DNA from: Caenimonas aquaedulcis
GTDB lineage: Bacteria; Pseudomonadota; Gammaproteobacteria; Burkholderiales; Burkholderiaceae_C
DNA: 64,000 nt
Assembly: GCF_015831345.1 (NCBI RefSeq)
Contig: NZ_JADWYS010000001.1
Span: 2,694,618 to 2,758,617 of the forward strand
Direction of reading: 5' to 3'
This document shows positions 40,940-50,183 of the stretch, one piece after another. The notes below the pieces were generated by a model, which made no database searches, was not told the origin of the DNA, and saw only the letters and a program-made list of their open reading frames with translations. The first letter of the stretch is position 1. Every line of letters begins with the position of its first letter. A program made the translations under genes and the position numbers.

Positions 40940-42412
40940 TCAGGGCAACTGCGCGATTACCTCGGCCACGGCGGCCGTGAGCTTCTTGGCGTAGGGGACA
41001 TGCAGGAACTCGTTGGGCCCGTGCGCGTTGCTCTTGGGGCCCAGCACGCCGCACACCATCATCTGCGCCTTGGGAAAGCCCTCGCTGAGCATGTTCATGA
41101 GCGGAATGGTGCCGCCCTGGCCGATGTAGCCGCAAGGCGCGCCGAAATGCGCCTGCGAGGCCTGGTTGAGCGCCTGTTCGAACCACGGCGCGGTGGACGG
41201 CGCATTCCAGCCGGTCGCGGCGCTGCCCGGATGGAAGGTCACCTTCGCCTGGTAGGGCGCGTTGTCTTCCAGCAGCGCCTTGAGCTCGCTCACGGCGTGG
41301 GCGGCATCGACGAGCGGCGGCAGGCGCAGCGAGAGCTTGAATGCCGTGTAGGGCCGCAGCACGTTGCCGGCGTCCTGCAGCGAGGGGAAGCCTTCGGCCC
41401 CGGTGACGGACAGGGTGGGCGTCCAGGTGCGGTTGATCAGCGCCTGCGTCGGGTCGGTGGTGGTCGGCAACGCGAATGCCGTGGAGCCGCCGCAATCGTA
41501 GTGCGCCCACGGGAAGCGCTTGTAGACCTCGTCACCCAGGATGGCCGCGGTCGCCCGGGCCTGCGCGAGGCGCTCCGCCGGCACCTCGCAGTGGAAGTCC
41601 GCCGGCAGCAGGCGGCCGGTCTTGCTGTCTTCGAGCCGGTCGAGCACCTGCCGCATGATCCGGAAACTCGAGGGCACCAGACCCGACGCGTCGCCCGAGT
41701 GCACGCCCTCGGTGAGGATTTCCACCTTCAGGGTGCCGCTCGCCATGCCCCGCAGCGAGGTGGTCAACCAGAGCTGGTCGTAGTTGCCCGCGCCCGAATC
41801 GAGGCAGATCACCAGGGACACATCGCCGAGGCGGCCGCGCAGCGCATCCACGTAAGGCATCAGGTCGAAGGAGCCCGACTCCTCGCAGGTTTCGATGAGG
41901 CCGACGATGCGCGGATGCGCGACGTTCTGCGCCTTGAGCGCCTGCACCGCCGCGATGCTCGCGTACACCGCGTAGCCGTCATCCGCGCCGCCGCGTCCGT
42001 AGAGCTTGCCGTCCTCGTACTTCGGCGTCCAGGGGCCGAGGTCGCCGCGCCAGCCGGTGAACTCCGGCTGCTTGTCCAGGTGGCCGTACATGAGAACGGT
42101 CTGCGTCGACGCCGGCTTCGTGGCCTCGACTTCGAAGAAGAGCACCGGCGTGCGCCCCGGCAGCCGGATGACTTCCAGCTTGAGCCCGGCAACCTTCTGC
42201 GACTCCACCCATGCGGCGGCGTTGCGCATCACGGTGTCGATGTAGCCGTGCTGAACCCACTCGGGATCGAAGCCGGGCGACTTGGCGGGAATGGCGATGT
42301 AGTCGGTGAGCTGGCGAACGATGTCGCGGTCCCACTGTTCGGTGGTGTGCGCGAGCGCCTTGGCGGCGTCCATGGTGCCGGCAGGCATTTCTCGGTGCAG
42401 GGGTGCGTTCAT
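40940..42412 (-). CDS. M20-family metallodipeptidase
   Basis: 490 residues. Zinc ligands appear in order: His in MYGHLDKQP, Asp in RGGADDGYAVY, Glu-Glu in ETCEESGS, Asp in ICLDSGAG and His near the end in NAHGPNEF. A dimerisation domain lies about 230-390. Hydrolyses dipeptides of unknown type (CNDP-like). AGGA 5 nt upstream of the ATG at 42412. Confidence 0.88.
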   Translation of the reverse strand: MNAPLHREMPAGTMDAAKALAHTTEQWDRDIVRQLTDYIAIPAKSPGFDPEWVQHGYIDTVMRNAAAWVESQKVAGLKLEVIRLPGRTPVLFFEVEATKPASTQTVLMYGHLDKQPEFTGWRGDLGPWTPKYEDGKLYGRGGADDGYAVYASIAAVQALKAQNVAHPRIVGLIETCEESGSFDLMPYVDALRGRLGDVSLVICLDSGAGNYDQLWLTTSLRGMASGTLKVEILTEGVHSGDASGLVPSSFRIMRQVLDRLEDSKTGRLLPADFHCEVPAERLAQARATAAILGDEVYKRFPWAHYDCGGSTAFALPTTTDPTQALINRTWTPTLSVTGAEGFPSLQDAGNVLRPYTAFKLSLRLPPLVDAAHAVSELKALLEDNAPYQAKVTFHPGSAATGWNAPSTAPWFEQALNQASQAHFGAPCGYIGQGGTIPLMNMLSEGFPKAQMMVCGVLGPKSNAHGPNEFLHVPYAKKLTAAVAEVIAQLP

Positions 42413-42501
42413 GGGAGTCCTTTGCGGGGGCAGCAGGCAATCCGTCACTGTACGCCATCGCGGCTACAGTGGAAGCCCCCTTCGAATGCAAAGAATCCGG
42501 C

Positions 42502-43281
42502 ATGGACGACAACGCTGCAACCCTTCGAACCTCACGCATACGCGTCGGCGTGGGCGGCTGGACTTTCGAGCCCTGGCGCGACAACTTCTTTCCCAAGGGA
42601 CTCGCGCACAGCCGCGAGCTCGGGTATGCGAGCCGGCAACTCACCGCCATCGAGGTCAACGGGACGTACTACAGCACCTTCAAGCCGCCGACCTTCGCCA
42701 AGTGGCGGGACGAAACCCCCGAGGGCTTCGTGTTCTCCCTCAAGGCCAACCGTTTCGCGACGAACCGCAAGGCGCTGGCCACCGCCGGTGAATCGATCCA
42801 GCGCTTCCTGTCGAGCGGACTCGCCGAGCTGGGCGACAAGCTCGGGCCCATCGTGTGGCAATTCATGCCGACCAAGCAGTTCGATGCGCCAGACTTCGAG
42901 GCCTTCCTCGCCCTGCTGCCCGCGAGCGTGGACGGCCTGCCGCTGCGCCATGTGCTGGACGTGCGGCACGAAAGCTTCCTCTCCCCCGAGTTCCTGCCGC
43001 TCGCGCGGCGCTACGGATGCACGGCAGTGCACACCGATTCCGAAAAGTTTCCGGCCATCGCCGACGACCAGAGCGAGCTCGCCTACATCCGCCTGATGCG
43101 AAGCGAGCCGCAACGCCCCACCGGCTACCCGCCCGAAACGCTCGCGCAATGGGCGCGGGGCGCGCAAGCCTGGACGTCGAAGTCGCCCGCGCGGGAGGTG
43201 TTCATCTTCCTGATCAACGGCGCGAAAGAGAGGGCCCCGGCCGCAGCCCTCGAGCTCATCCGCAGGGTAGGCAACGGATGA
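42502..43281 (+). CDS. DUF72 protein
   Basis: 259 residues with the DUF72 TIM-barrel pattern: GVGGWTFEPWRDNFFP at the start, EVNGTYYSTFKPPTFAKW, FSLKANRFATN, and DVRHESF. Function unknown in bacteria. AAGAAT ends 5 nt before the ATG. Stands alone between the dipeptidase and a small DUF3606 gene. Confidence 0.85.
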   Translation: MDDNAATLRTSRIRVGVGGWTFEPWRDNFFPKGLAHSRELGYASRQLTAIEVNGTYYSTFKPPTFAKWRDETPEGFVFSLKANRFATNRKALATAGESIQRFLSSGLAELGDKLGPIVWQFMPTKQFDAPDFEAFLALLPASVDGLPLRHVLDVRHESFLSPEFLPLARRYGCTAVHTDSEKFPAIADDQSELAYIRLMRSEPQRPTGYPPETLAQWARGAQAWTSKSPAREVFIFLINGAKERAPAAALELIRRVGNG

Positions 43282-43376
43282 CACTTTGTATTGAAGTCGT
43301 CGCTCATGCTTGATGCAACGGGGCGTGTCTAATTTCTCCCAGCTAGTGAAATGACAAGACAGGGAGAACAACGATC

Positions 43377-43568
43377 ATGGCTTACGTTTTTGAAACGCTG
43401 CCCGCCGACCGCAGCTTCATCGCGATCGACGATGCGCGGGAAGTGCAATGGTGGAGCAAGCAGTTCGGATGCAACGAGGTGCAGCTGCGCGAAGCCGTGA
43501 AGCGCGTGGGCACCACTGCGGCCAACGTCGAGCAGCTGCTCGACGGCAAGGACATCTACATCCTTTGA
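43377..43568 (+). CDS. DUF3606 small protein
   Basis: 63 residues ending NVEQLLDGKDIYIL; the helix-turn-helix-like WSKQFGCNEVQLREAVKRVG is the DUF3606 core. Function unknown. A GGGAGAA site lies about 10 nt upstream. Preceded by an A+T-richer stretch (43282-43350) that could hold its promoter. Confidence 0.8.
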   Translation: MAYVFETLPADRSFIAIDDAREVQWWSKQFGCNEVQLREAVKRVGTTAANVEQLLDGKDIYIL

Positions 43569-43571
43569 GCG

Positions 43572-44384
43572 TCAGGCGCGCCGGCCCCGCAGCCAGCCCA
43601 GGCCCTCGCTCGTGCCCCGCGGCTGCGCGCCGCGCGCAGGCCGGTACTCGCAACCCACCCACCCCGACCAGCCGCAATCCTTCGACACCTCATCGATGAC
43701 GTCGAAGAGGTAGGCGTAGTTCAGCTCTCCGACATCGGGCTCATGGCGCTCGGGCACCCCCGCGACCTGGAAGTGGCCGACGCGACCTGTCGGCAGGTAC
43801 TGGCGGATCTTGCTCGCCACGTCGCCCTCGACGATCTGGCAGTGGTAGAGGTCCATCTGCACCTGGACGTTGGCCTCGCCGATCTCGGCGACGAGTTCGT
43901 GCGCGTGGTCCTGCCGGTTGAGGAAAAAGCGGGGAATGTCGCGCGTGTTGATAGGCTCGATGAGCACATTGACGCCCTGCTTCGCGGCCTCCCGGGCCGC
44001 CCAGCGAAGGTTGGACACGTAGGTCGGACGCAGCGCGTCGCGCTCCTGCGCCTGCGGAACCAGGCCCGCCATCACGTGCAGGCGCGAACAGCCGAGTACC
44101 TCGGCGTACGCCAGGGCCTTGCCGATGCCGGCGCGGAACTCCGCCTCCCGGCCGGGCAGGCACGCCATGCCCCGCTCGCCCCCGTTCCAGTCGCCGGGCG
44201 GGCCGTTGAAGAGCACCTGCTCCAGTCCGTTGCCCTTCAGCCGCGCGGCGAGTTCGCGGGCGTCCCACTCGTAGGGGAAAAGGAACTCGACGGCCCGGAA
44301 TCCGTCGGCGGCAGCCGCCTGGAAACGGTCGGGAAACGCGAGCTCGGGATAGAGCATCGACAGGTTGGCGGCGAAGCGCGGCAT
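43572..44384 (-). CDS. otnI: 2-oxo-tetronate isomerase (hydroxypyruvate isomerase family)
   Basis: 270 residues of TIM-barrel, AP-endonuclease-2-like fold. Metal-ligand regions [19 protein letters not shown] and VGCEYRP are intact. In the D-erythronate/L-threonate pathways OtnI isomerises 2-oxo-tetronate before OtnK phosphorylation and OtnC cleavage. Three bp after denD. OtnK and OtnC are not in the window, so the pathway is split or this pair works with other enzymes. Confidence 0.8.
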   Translation of the reverse strand: MPRFAANLSMLYPELAFPDRFQAAAADGFRAVEFLFPYEWDARELAARLKGNGLEQVLFNGPPGDWNGGERGMACLPGREAEFRAGIGKALAYAEVLGCSRLHVMAGLVPQAQERDALRPTYVSNLRWAAREAAKQGVNVLIEPINTRDIPRFFLNRQDHAHELVAEIGEANVQVQMDLYHCQIVEGDVASKIRQYLPTGRVGHFQVAGVPERHEPDVGELNYAYLFDVIDEVSKDCGWSGWVGCEYRPARGAQPRGTSEGLGWLRGRRA

Positions 44385-44387
44385 CGC

Positions 44388-45401
44388 TCAGGCCTTCACC
44401 GGCAATTTCACCGCCTGCGGGTTCTCGCGGATGTAGTCGCGCACCACGTCGTCGAAACTGGCATCGGGCTCCAGGCCCAGCGCCTTGGCACGCGCGTACG
44501 CGACGTTGCCCGGCCAGGTGCGCACGAGTTTCAGGATCGCTTCGTCCGGTGTCCAGTCGAGCAGGTCGGTCGCCGCCTTGCCCGCGACGCGCTCGAGCGA
44601 CTTCGCCATCTCCCCGACGGTGATGCGGAACGACGGGAGGTTCAAGCCGAGGAGCGGACCCCATTGCTCATCCGTGACCTGCGCGGCGCGGATGATGCCT
44701 TCGACCGTTCGCGCCGGCGACGAGAGCGCGACCAGCGTTTCCGGGGGCACCGGGGCTGCGGCCTTGATCCCTGCCAGCGGCTCGCGGATCATCCCGGACA
44801 GAAAGCCGGATGCCGCGCCATTGGGCCGGCCCGGCCGGACGCTCACCGTCATGAGCCGGACGCTTCGGCCGCGTACGAAGCCCTTGCGGGTGAAGTCGGC
44901 GACCATCTGCTCGCCGATGTATTTCTGGATGCCGTAGCTCGATTGCGGCGTGGGCAGCGTGCGGTCTTCGATGATCTCCGGCATCGGCTCGTTGGGCAGC
45001 TTTCCGAAGACGGCGAGCGAACTCGCGAACACGAAGGTGGGCCGGGTGCCGAGCTTGCGGCAGGCCTGCAGCAAGGCGTGCGTCGCCTCGAAGTTGCTGC
45101 GCATGCCGAGGTCGAAGTCCGCTTCGCACTCGCCGCTGACGGCGGCCGCGAGGTGGAACACGACGTCGGTGCCCTTTGCCGGGATGACGCCGCTCGCGAT
45201 TTGTTCGTTCAGGTCACCGCCCGCGAAGTGCACCCGAGCATCCGACTTCAGGTCGTCCGGCGGCGGCGCCCTGTCCGCGATGACGATGGATTCGATCCTG
45301 CGCTGCGTCTCGCCCGCAAGGGACAGGCTGCCCTGGGACAGCAACGTGCGGGCCAGCCGCGCACCCAGAAAACCACTACCGCCGGTGATGAGGATGTTCA
45401 T
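44388..45401 (-). CDS. denD: D-erythronate 2-dehydrogenase (extended SDR)
   Basis: 337 residues with NAD motif GGSGFLGARLA at the N-terminus and catalytic SSYGIQK (Tyr-x-x-x-Lys). Length and the FASSLAVFG region fit DenD, which oxidises D-erythronate to 2-oxo-tetronate. First of a two-gene unit with otnI. Confidence 0.8.
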   Translation of the reverse strand: MNILITGGSGFLGARLARTLLSQGSLSLAGETQRRIESIVIADRAPPPDDLKSDARVHFAGGDLNEQIASGVIPAKGTDVVFHLAAAVSGECEADFDLGMRSNFEATHALLQACRKLGTRPTFVFASSLAVFGKLPNEPMPEIIEDRTLPTPQSSYGIQKYIGEQMVADFTRKGFVRGRSVRLMTVSVRPGRPNGAASGFLSGMIREPLAGIKAAAPVPPETLVALSSPARTVEGIIRAAQVTDEQWGPLLGLNLPSFRITVGEMAKSLERVAGKAATDLLDWTPDEAILKLVRTWPGNVAYARAKALGLEPDASFDDVVRDYIRENPQAVKLPVKA

Positions 45402-45419
45402 CCTTCAAGCATACCGCGC

Positions 45420-46808
45420 TCACGCGATGCCGGAGAGCCGCAGCGCGAGGCCGGCGAGGGCGCAGCCCGCGATCACCGGGATCACGCCGACCTTGAAACG
45501 CAGCAAGGCAACGGCGGCCGCCGCGGCGATGGCGAGCGCCACGGAGTCCACGTGGACCCCCGCGGCTCCTTTGGCGGGAACGATCGCGATGTGCGCCAGG
45601 AAGAACACGGCCAGGCTCCCGATCACGCCGACCACCGCCGAGGTGATGCCCGTGAGCGGGGCGGTGAACTTCAGGTTGCCGTGCGTCGCCTCCACCAGCG
45701 GGCCGCCCGCGAGGATGAACAGAAAGGACGGCAGGAAGGTGAACCACGTGACCACTGTCGCGGCCAGTGCGGCGCCTGCGAAGAGCATGTCCGGGCCGAG
45801 CACCTGCTTTGCCCACCCGCCGACGAAGCCGACGAAAGCCACCACCATGATGAGCGGCCCCGGCGTGGTTTCCCCGAGCGCGAGCCCGTCGATCATCTGC
45901 GGCCCCGACAGCCAGTGGAAATGTTCCACTGCGCCCTGGTAAACATACGGCAGGACCGCGTATGCGCCGCCGAAGGTGAGCATCGCGGCCTTGGTGAAGA
46001 ACCACCCCATCTGGGTGAGCGTGCCGCCCGCGCCCTGCGTCGCCACGAGCGCGCCCATGGGCAACAGCCAGAGGAGCGCCCCGGCCAGCACGACGATCGC
46101 AAGGCGGGACTTGCGAAACCGGGCGTGCCCTGGCGTCGGCGTGTGGTCATCGATGATGAAGGCGGCGCCCGGCGCCGCCGCGGCCTTGCTTGCGTGTCCC
46201 GCGCCGCCCGCGAACTGCGCCGGGAGGTACCTGCCGCCCCACGCACCCACCGCCGCCGCGCACAGCACGACCCAGGGGAAGGGAATGTCGAGCACTGCGA
46301 TCGCGATGAAGCTCAGGACCGCGATGGCCCAGAGCAGCGGCACCTTGCGCGGATGCTTCAAGGTGCGGCCGCCGATGCGCCACACCGCCTGCAGCACGAT
46401 CGCGGCCACGGCAGGCTTGATCCCGTAGAAGAGGGCGGCGACCCACGCCACATCCCCGTGCGCGGCATAGACCCAGCTGAGCCCGATGAGGATGAACAGC
46501 GAGGGCAGCACGAACAGGCCGCCGGCGACGATGCCGCCCCAGGTGCGGTGCATCAGCCAGCCGATGTAGGTGGCGAGCTGCTGCGCCTCGGGGCCGGGGA
46601 GCAGCATGCAGTAGTTGAGCGCGTGGAGAAAGCGGCGCTCGGAGATCCAGCGCTTCTGCTCGACGAGCTCGCGATGCATGATCGCGATCTGCCCGGCCGG
46701 GCCGCCGAAGCTGATGAAACCCAGCTTCGTCCAGAAGCGCAAGGCCTCGCGAAAACTCACCGGCGCCGGTGTTGTGCGCTCGCCGGCGCCCTGTGCTTCG
46801 ACGGTCAT
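45420..46808 (-). CDS. chrA: Chromate transporter ChrA
   Basis: 462 residues: two chromate-transporter domains in tandem, each with the FGGP/FGGA motif (FGGPAGQIAIMH about residue 30-41, TFGGAYAVLPYV about 285), about 12 helices. Long-chain CHR protein that extrudes chromate by ion exchange. Start at 46808 has GGTGGG upstream. A 9-bp inverted repeat (46860-46868 and 46911-46919) in front may be an operator. No ChrB regulator here. Confidence 0.88.
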   Translation of the reverse strand: MTVEAQGAGERTTPAPVSFREALRFWTKLGFISFGGPAGQIAIMHRELVEQKRWISERRFLHALNYCMLLPGPEAQQLATYIGWLMHRTWGGIVAGGLFVLPSLFILIGLSWVYAAHGDVAWVAALFYGIKPAVAAIVLQAVWRIGGRTLKHPRKVPLLWAIAVLSFIAIAVLDIPFPWVVLCAAAVGAWGGRYLPAQFAGGAGHASKAAAAPGAAFIIDDHTPTPGHARFRKSRLAIVVLAGALLWLLPMGALVATQGAGGTLTQMGWFFTKAAMLTFGGAYAVLPYVYQGAVEHFHWLSGPQMIDGLALGETTPGPLIMVVAFVGFVGGWAKQVLGPDMLFAGAALAATVVTWFTFLPSFLFILAGGPLVEATHGNLKFTAPLTGITSAVVGVIGSLAVFFLAHIAIVPAKGAAGVHVDSVALAIAAAAAVALLRFKVGVIPVIAGCALAGLALRLSGIA

Positions 46809-46859
46809 CGTGTCCCACCTGCAGGATGTGGCGAATTCGGGGGGCAATGGAATGCGGAT

Positions 46860-46919
46860 ACGGTGTCCACGGTGGAAAACTCCATACGAGAAGTTGCCAG
46901 CGCTTGGACGGGACACCGT
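46860..46919. promoter_or_regulatory. Inverted repeat upstream of chrA
   Basis: ACGGTGTCC (46860-46868) and GGACACCGT (46911-46919) are exact reverse complements 42 bp apart, with related flanks (GATA/TATC). They flank the likely chrA promoter. Either two operator half-sites or chance. Confidence 0.35.
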
Positions 46920-46984
46920 CTATCCATGAAGGACCGGGAGGCTGAAAGTCCCGTGCCGCCATCGTACCGCAGCGCGGCGAAGTT

Positions 46985-47569
46985 TCAACCCCGCTCGAAC
47001 TTGAACACCGCCGTGCCCGCGCGCGCGTTGGGTAGTACGCGTACTTCGCGGCCGTCCTGCAGACCATAGGCATCCAGGATCGTGAGGCGGTTCTTCGTGG
47101 CCAGCACCTCGAAGTCCTTGTAGGTGCCCACGCGGATGTTCGGCGTGTCGTACCACTGGTAGGGCAGGCGCCGCGTCACGGGCATGCGCCCGCGCGCGAT
47201 CGACAGGCGGTTGGGCCAGTGCGCGAAATTCGGGAACGCCACCACGCCGCAGCGGCCGACGCGCGCGGTTTCCACGAGCATCGTTTCCGCGTTGCGCAGG
47301 TGCTGCAGCGTGTCGATCTGCAGCACGACGTCGAACGAGGCGTCGTCGAACATCGACAGGCCCTCGTCGAGGTTCAGCTGGATCACGTTGACGCCGCGCT
47401 TCACGCACGCGAGCACGTTGTCGTCGGCGATCTCGATGCCGTAGCCGCTGCAGCCGCGCTCGCGCTGCAGCAGGTCCAGCAGTGCGCCGTCGCCGCAGCC
47501 GAGGTCGAGCACGCGCGCGCCTTGCGGCACGAGCCGCGCGATGGATTGCATGGTGGCGTGGTCGCTCAT
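46985..47569 (-). CDS. metW: Methionine biosynthesis protein MetW
   Basis: 194 residues of class I methyltransferase-like fold ([15 protein letters not shown] at about 21-35, then [14 protein letters not shown]). MetW pairs with MetX in Proteobacteria and supports homoserine acylation. ATG overlaps the metX stop (ATGA). Confidence 0.92.
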   Translation of the reverse strand: MSDHATMQSIARLVPQGARVLDLGCGDGALLDLLQRERGCSGYGIEIADDNVLACVKRGVNVIQLNLDEGLSMFDDASFDVVLQIDTLQHLRNAETMLVETARVGRCGVVAFPNFAHWPNRLSIARGRMPVTRRLPYQWYDTPNIRVGTYKDFEVLATKNRLTILDAYGLQDGREVRVLPNARAGTAVFKFERG

Positions 47570-48684
47570 GCCGCCTCCCGCGCGATGCGGTTGAAGTAAG
47601 AACGCACGACGCCGAGGTAGCGCGCATCCTCCAGCAGGAAGGCATCGTGGCCGTGCGGCGCATCGATCTCGGCGTAGCTCACGTCGCGGCCGTTGTCCAG
47701 GAGCGCCTTGACCAGTTCGCGGCTGCGCGCCGGCGCGAAGCGCCAGTCGGTGGTGAAGCTCACCAGCAGGAACTTCGCACGCGCCACCGCGAGCGCCTTC
47801 GCGAGGCTCCCGTCGTGGGCGAGGGCCGGGTCGAAATAATCCAGCGCGCGCGTGATGAGCAGGTAGGTGTTGGCGTCGAAGTAGTCGCTGAACTTGTCGC
47901 CCTGGTAGCGCAGGTAGCTCTCGATCTGGAATTCGATGTCCTGGGTGGTGTAGCGCACGACGCCCTCGCGCAGCTGGCGCCCGAACTTCTCGTTCATGAC
48001 GTCGTCGGAGAGGTACGTGATGTGCCCGATCATCCGCGCGATGCGCAGGCCGCGCTTGGGCACGACGCCATGCTCGTAGAAGTGGCCGCCGTGGAAGTCC
48101 GGGTCCGTCACGATCGCGCGGCGCGCGACTTCGTTGAAGGCGATGTTCTCGGCCGTGAGGTTCGGAGCGCTCGCCACCACGACCGCGTTGCGCACGCGTT
48201 CGGGGTATTGCAGCGTCCAGGACAGGGCCTGCATGCCGCCCAGGCTGCCGCCCATGACGGCGGCCAGCGTGCGGATGCCGAGCCCGTCGAGCAGGCGAGC
48301 CTGCGCGTCGACCCAGTCCTCCACCGTGACCACGGGGAAGTCGGCGCCGTAGATCCTTCCCGTCTCGGGGTTGGCATGCATCGGGCCGGTGGAGCCGAAG
48401 CAGGAGCCCAGGTTGTTCACGCCGATCACGAAGAAGCGGTCCGTGTCCACGGGCTTGCCCGGCCCGATCATCGTGTCCCACCACCCCTCGGAGTCCGCCT
48501 GGCCGGCGTACGTTCCGGCGACGTGGTGCGACGCATTGAGCGCGTGGCAGATGAGCACCGCGTTGCTCTTGTCGGCGTCGAGCGTCCCGTAGGTTTCGTA
48601 GGCGAGGGAGTAGCCGCGGATCGAGGCGCCGCTGCGCAGCGGCAGCGGATCGGGAAAGGACATCGATTGCGGCGAAACGATCAT
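47566..48684 (-). CDS. metX: Homoserine O-acyltransferase
   Basis: 372 residues, alpha/beta hydrolase fold. The nucleophile elbow is [14 protein letters not shown]; the acid and base are in the C-terminal part ([13 protein letters not shown]). It acylates homoserine (acetyl or succinyl donor not decided from sequence) for methionine synthesis. The start follows immediately after a terminator-like hairpin and has no Shine-Dalgarno. Control is by the SAM-II-like riboswitch upstream. Confidence 0.92.
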   Translation of the reverse strand: MIVSPQSMSFPDPLPLRSGASIRGYSLAYETYGTLDADKSNAVLICHALNASHHVAGTYAGQADSEGWWDTMIGPGKPVDTDRFFVIGVNNLGSCFGSTGPMHANPETGRIYGADFPVVTVEDWVDAQARLLDGLGIRTLAAVMGGSLGGMQALSWTLQYPERVRNAVVVASAPNLTAENIAFNEVARRAIVTDPDFHGGHFYEHGVVPKRGLRIARMIGHITYLSDDVMNEKFGRQLREGVVRYTTQDIEFQIESYLRYQGDKFSDYFDANTYLLITRALDYFDPALAHDGSLAKALAVARAKFLLVSFTTDWRFAPARSRELVKALLDNGRDVSYAEIDAPHGHDAFLLEDARYLGVVRSYFNRIAREAA

Positions 48685-48687
48685 GGC

Positions 48688-48726
48688 AAAAAGAAACCCG
48701 GCGTCGCCAAAGAAGCGAGGCCGGGT
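48688..48726 (-). terminator. Terminator/attenuator in the metX leader
   Basis: ACCCGGC and GCCGGGT form a stem around a 17-nt loop, then TTTCTTTTTG runs into the metX ATG. Placed downstream of the SAM-II-like element, it fits the OFF-state expression platform. Confidence 0.7.
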
Positions 48727-48734
48727 GCGCCGAT

Positions 48735-48790
48735 CGATCTTTAGCAGAATTTATTGAGCGCCCGCAAGCTGGAGCAAATCGGCGCTGTGG
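48735..48790 (-). promoter_or_regulatory. SAM-II-like riboswitch for metX-metW
   Basis: Read on the minus strand: AGCGCC, GATTT, a loop with CTTGC, GGCGCT, ATAAAT, GCTAAAG. The AGCGCC/GGCGCT stem is a perfect 6 bp (48786-48781 with 48762-48757). These are the conserved blocks of the SAM-II pseudoknot aptamer (GAUUU in the loop, AUAAAU and GCUAAA in the 3' part). High SAM should fold the aptamer and favour the terminator at 48688-48726. Confidence 0.75.
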
Positions 48791-48922
48791 TTCGAGTGTA
48801 GCGCAAGCCCTGCAAAACATCCCCCGCACGCTTCTGGCGCAGTTTTTGCTTCATTGTGGTGCGACACGGGCTCGGCCCTTCGAAACGCACCAATAACAGG
48901 CAACTTCATCCAAGAGGAATCC

Positions 48923-50125
48923 ATGGAAGCACTAAAACAGGGCTCAGACGCGTTGTTCATCCTGCTGGGCGGCATCATGGTGCTCGCCATGCATGCCGGA
49001 TTCGCGTTCCTCGAGCTCGGAACCGTCCGCAAGAAGAACCAGGTCAACGCCCTGGTGAAGATCCTCGCGGACTTCTCCGTTTCGACGGTGGCTTACTTCC
49101 TCGTCGGCTATGGCGTGGCGTACGGCACGAGCTTCTTCGTCGGTGCCGAGCAGCTCGCCGCGAAGAACGGCTACGAACTGGTCAAGTTCTTCTTCCTGCT
49201 GACTTTCGCCGCGGCGATTCCCGCGATCATCTCGGGCGGCATCGCCGAACGCGCGAGATTCTGGCCGCAGCTCGTCGCGACGGCGGTGCTGGTGGGCGTC
49301 GTGTATCCCCTCTTCGAGGGCGTGGCCTGGAACCACGCCTTCGGCCTGCAGGACTGGATCAAGTCCGCCACAGGGGAAGAATTCCACGACTTCGCCGGCT
49401 CGGTCGTCGTGCATGCGATGGGCGGTTGGCTCGCGCTGCCGGCCGTGATCCTGCTCGGCGCGCGCAGCAACCGCTATCGCAAGGACGGCGCGATCTCCGC
49501 GCACCCGCCCTCCAACATCCCGTTCCTGGCGCTGGGCGCCTGGATCCTCACCGTGGGCTGGTTCGGCTTCAACGTGATGAGCGCGCAGACGATTGACAAG
49601 ATCTCCGGCCTCGTCGCCGTGAATTCGCTGATGGCGATGGTCGGCGGCACGCTGGCGGCGCTGGCGGTCGGCCGCAACGACCCGGGCTTCGTGCACAACG
49701 GGCCGCTCGCCGGGCTCGTCGCCGTGTGCGCGGGTTCGGACCTGATGCATCCCCTCGGCGCGCTGGTGGTCGGCGCGGTCGCGGGCGCGATGTTCGTCGC
49801 CATGTTCACGCTCACGCAGAACCGCTGGAAGATCGACGACGTCCTCGGCGTGTGGCCCTTGCACGGCCTGTGCGGTGCCTGGGGCGGCGTGGCCGCCGGC
49901 ATCTTCGGGTCCAGGGCGTTGGGCGGGCTCGGCGGGGTCAGCCTGGGCGCCCAAGCCATCGGCACGTTGATGGGCATCGCATGGGCGATGGCCGCTGGGT
50001 TTGCGGTCTATGGCGCGATCCGCGCCGTGTCTGGGCTGCGGCTGTCCCCCGAGGAAGAGCACGAGGGCGCGGACCTCGCGATCCACCGGATCGGCTCCAC
50101 CCCGGAGCGGGAAGCCACCTGGTAG
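48923..50125 (+). CDS. amtB: Ammonium transporter
   Basis: 400 residues, 11 helices. The twin histidines are in SVVVHAMGGW and WPLHGLCGAWGG; the conserved Asp before the first is in FHDFAG. Conducts ammonium across the inner membrane. GAGG site 6 nt upstream. No glnK partner beside it, unlike most Burkholderiales amtB loci; divergent from metX. Confidence 0.94.
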   Translation: MEALKQGSDALFILLGGIMVLAMHAGFAFLELGTVRKKNQVNALVKILADFSVSTVAYFLVGYGVAYGTSFFVGAEQLAAKNGYELVKFFFLLTFAAAIPAIISGGIAERARFWPQLVATAVLVGVVYPLFEGVAWNHAFGLQDWIKSATGEEFHDFAGSVVVHAMGGWLALPAVILLGARSNRYRKDGAISAHPPSNIPFLALGAWILTVGWFGFNVMSAQTIDKISGLVAVNSLMAMVGGTLAALAVGRNDPGFVHNGPLAGLVAVCAGSDLMHPLGALVVGAVAGAMFVAMFTLTQNRWKIDDVLGVWPLHGLCGAWGGVAAGIFGSRALGGLGGVSLGAQAIGTLMGIAWAMAAGFAVYGAIRAVSGLRLSPEEEHEGADLAIHRIGSTPEREATW

Positions 50126-50183
50126 TCAGTCATTCCCGGGTCAGGGGCGGCGTGCGATGATTTCCGGCTGAGCAAGGCAACCC

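Noticed and set aside
39962..43096. 1044-codon plus-strand open frame opposite the hydrolase and dipeptidase
   Set aside because: Same kind of shadow; the minus-strand genes have intact catalytic motifs.
43743..47069. 1108-codon plus-strand open frame across otnI, denD and chrA
   Set aside because: Antisense to three recognised genes and made of repetitive Arg/Gly/His-rich sequence; no start signal or family.
48739..48786. metX leader as a SAH or cobalamin riboswitch
   Set aside because: It lacks the larger multi-stem layout of those classes; the block order fits SAM-II better.
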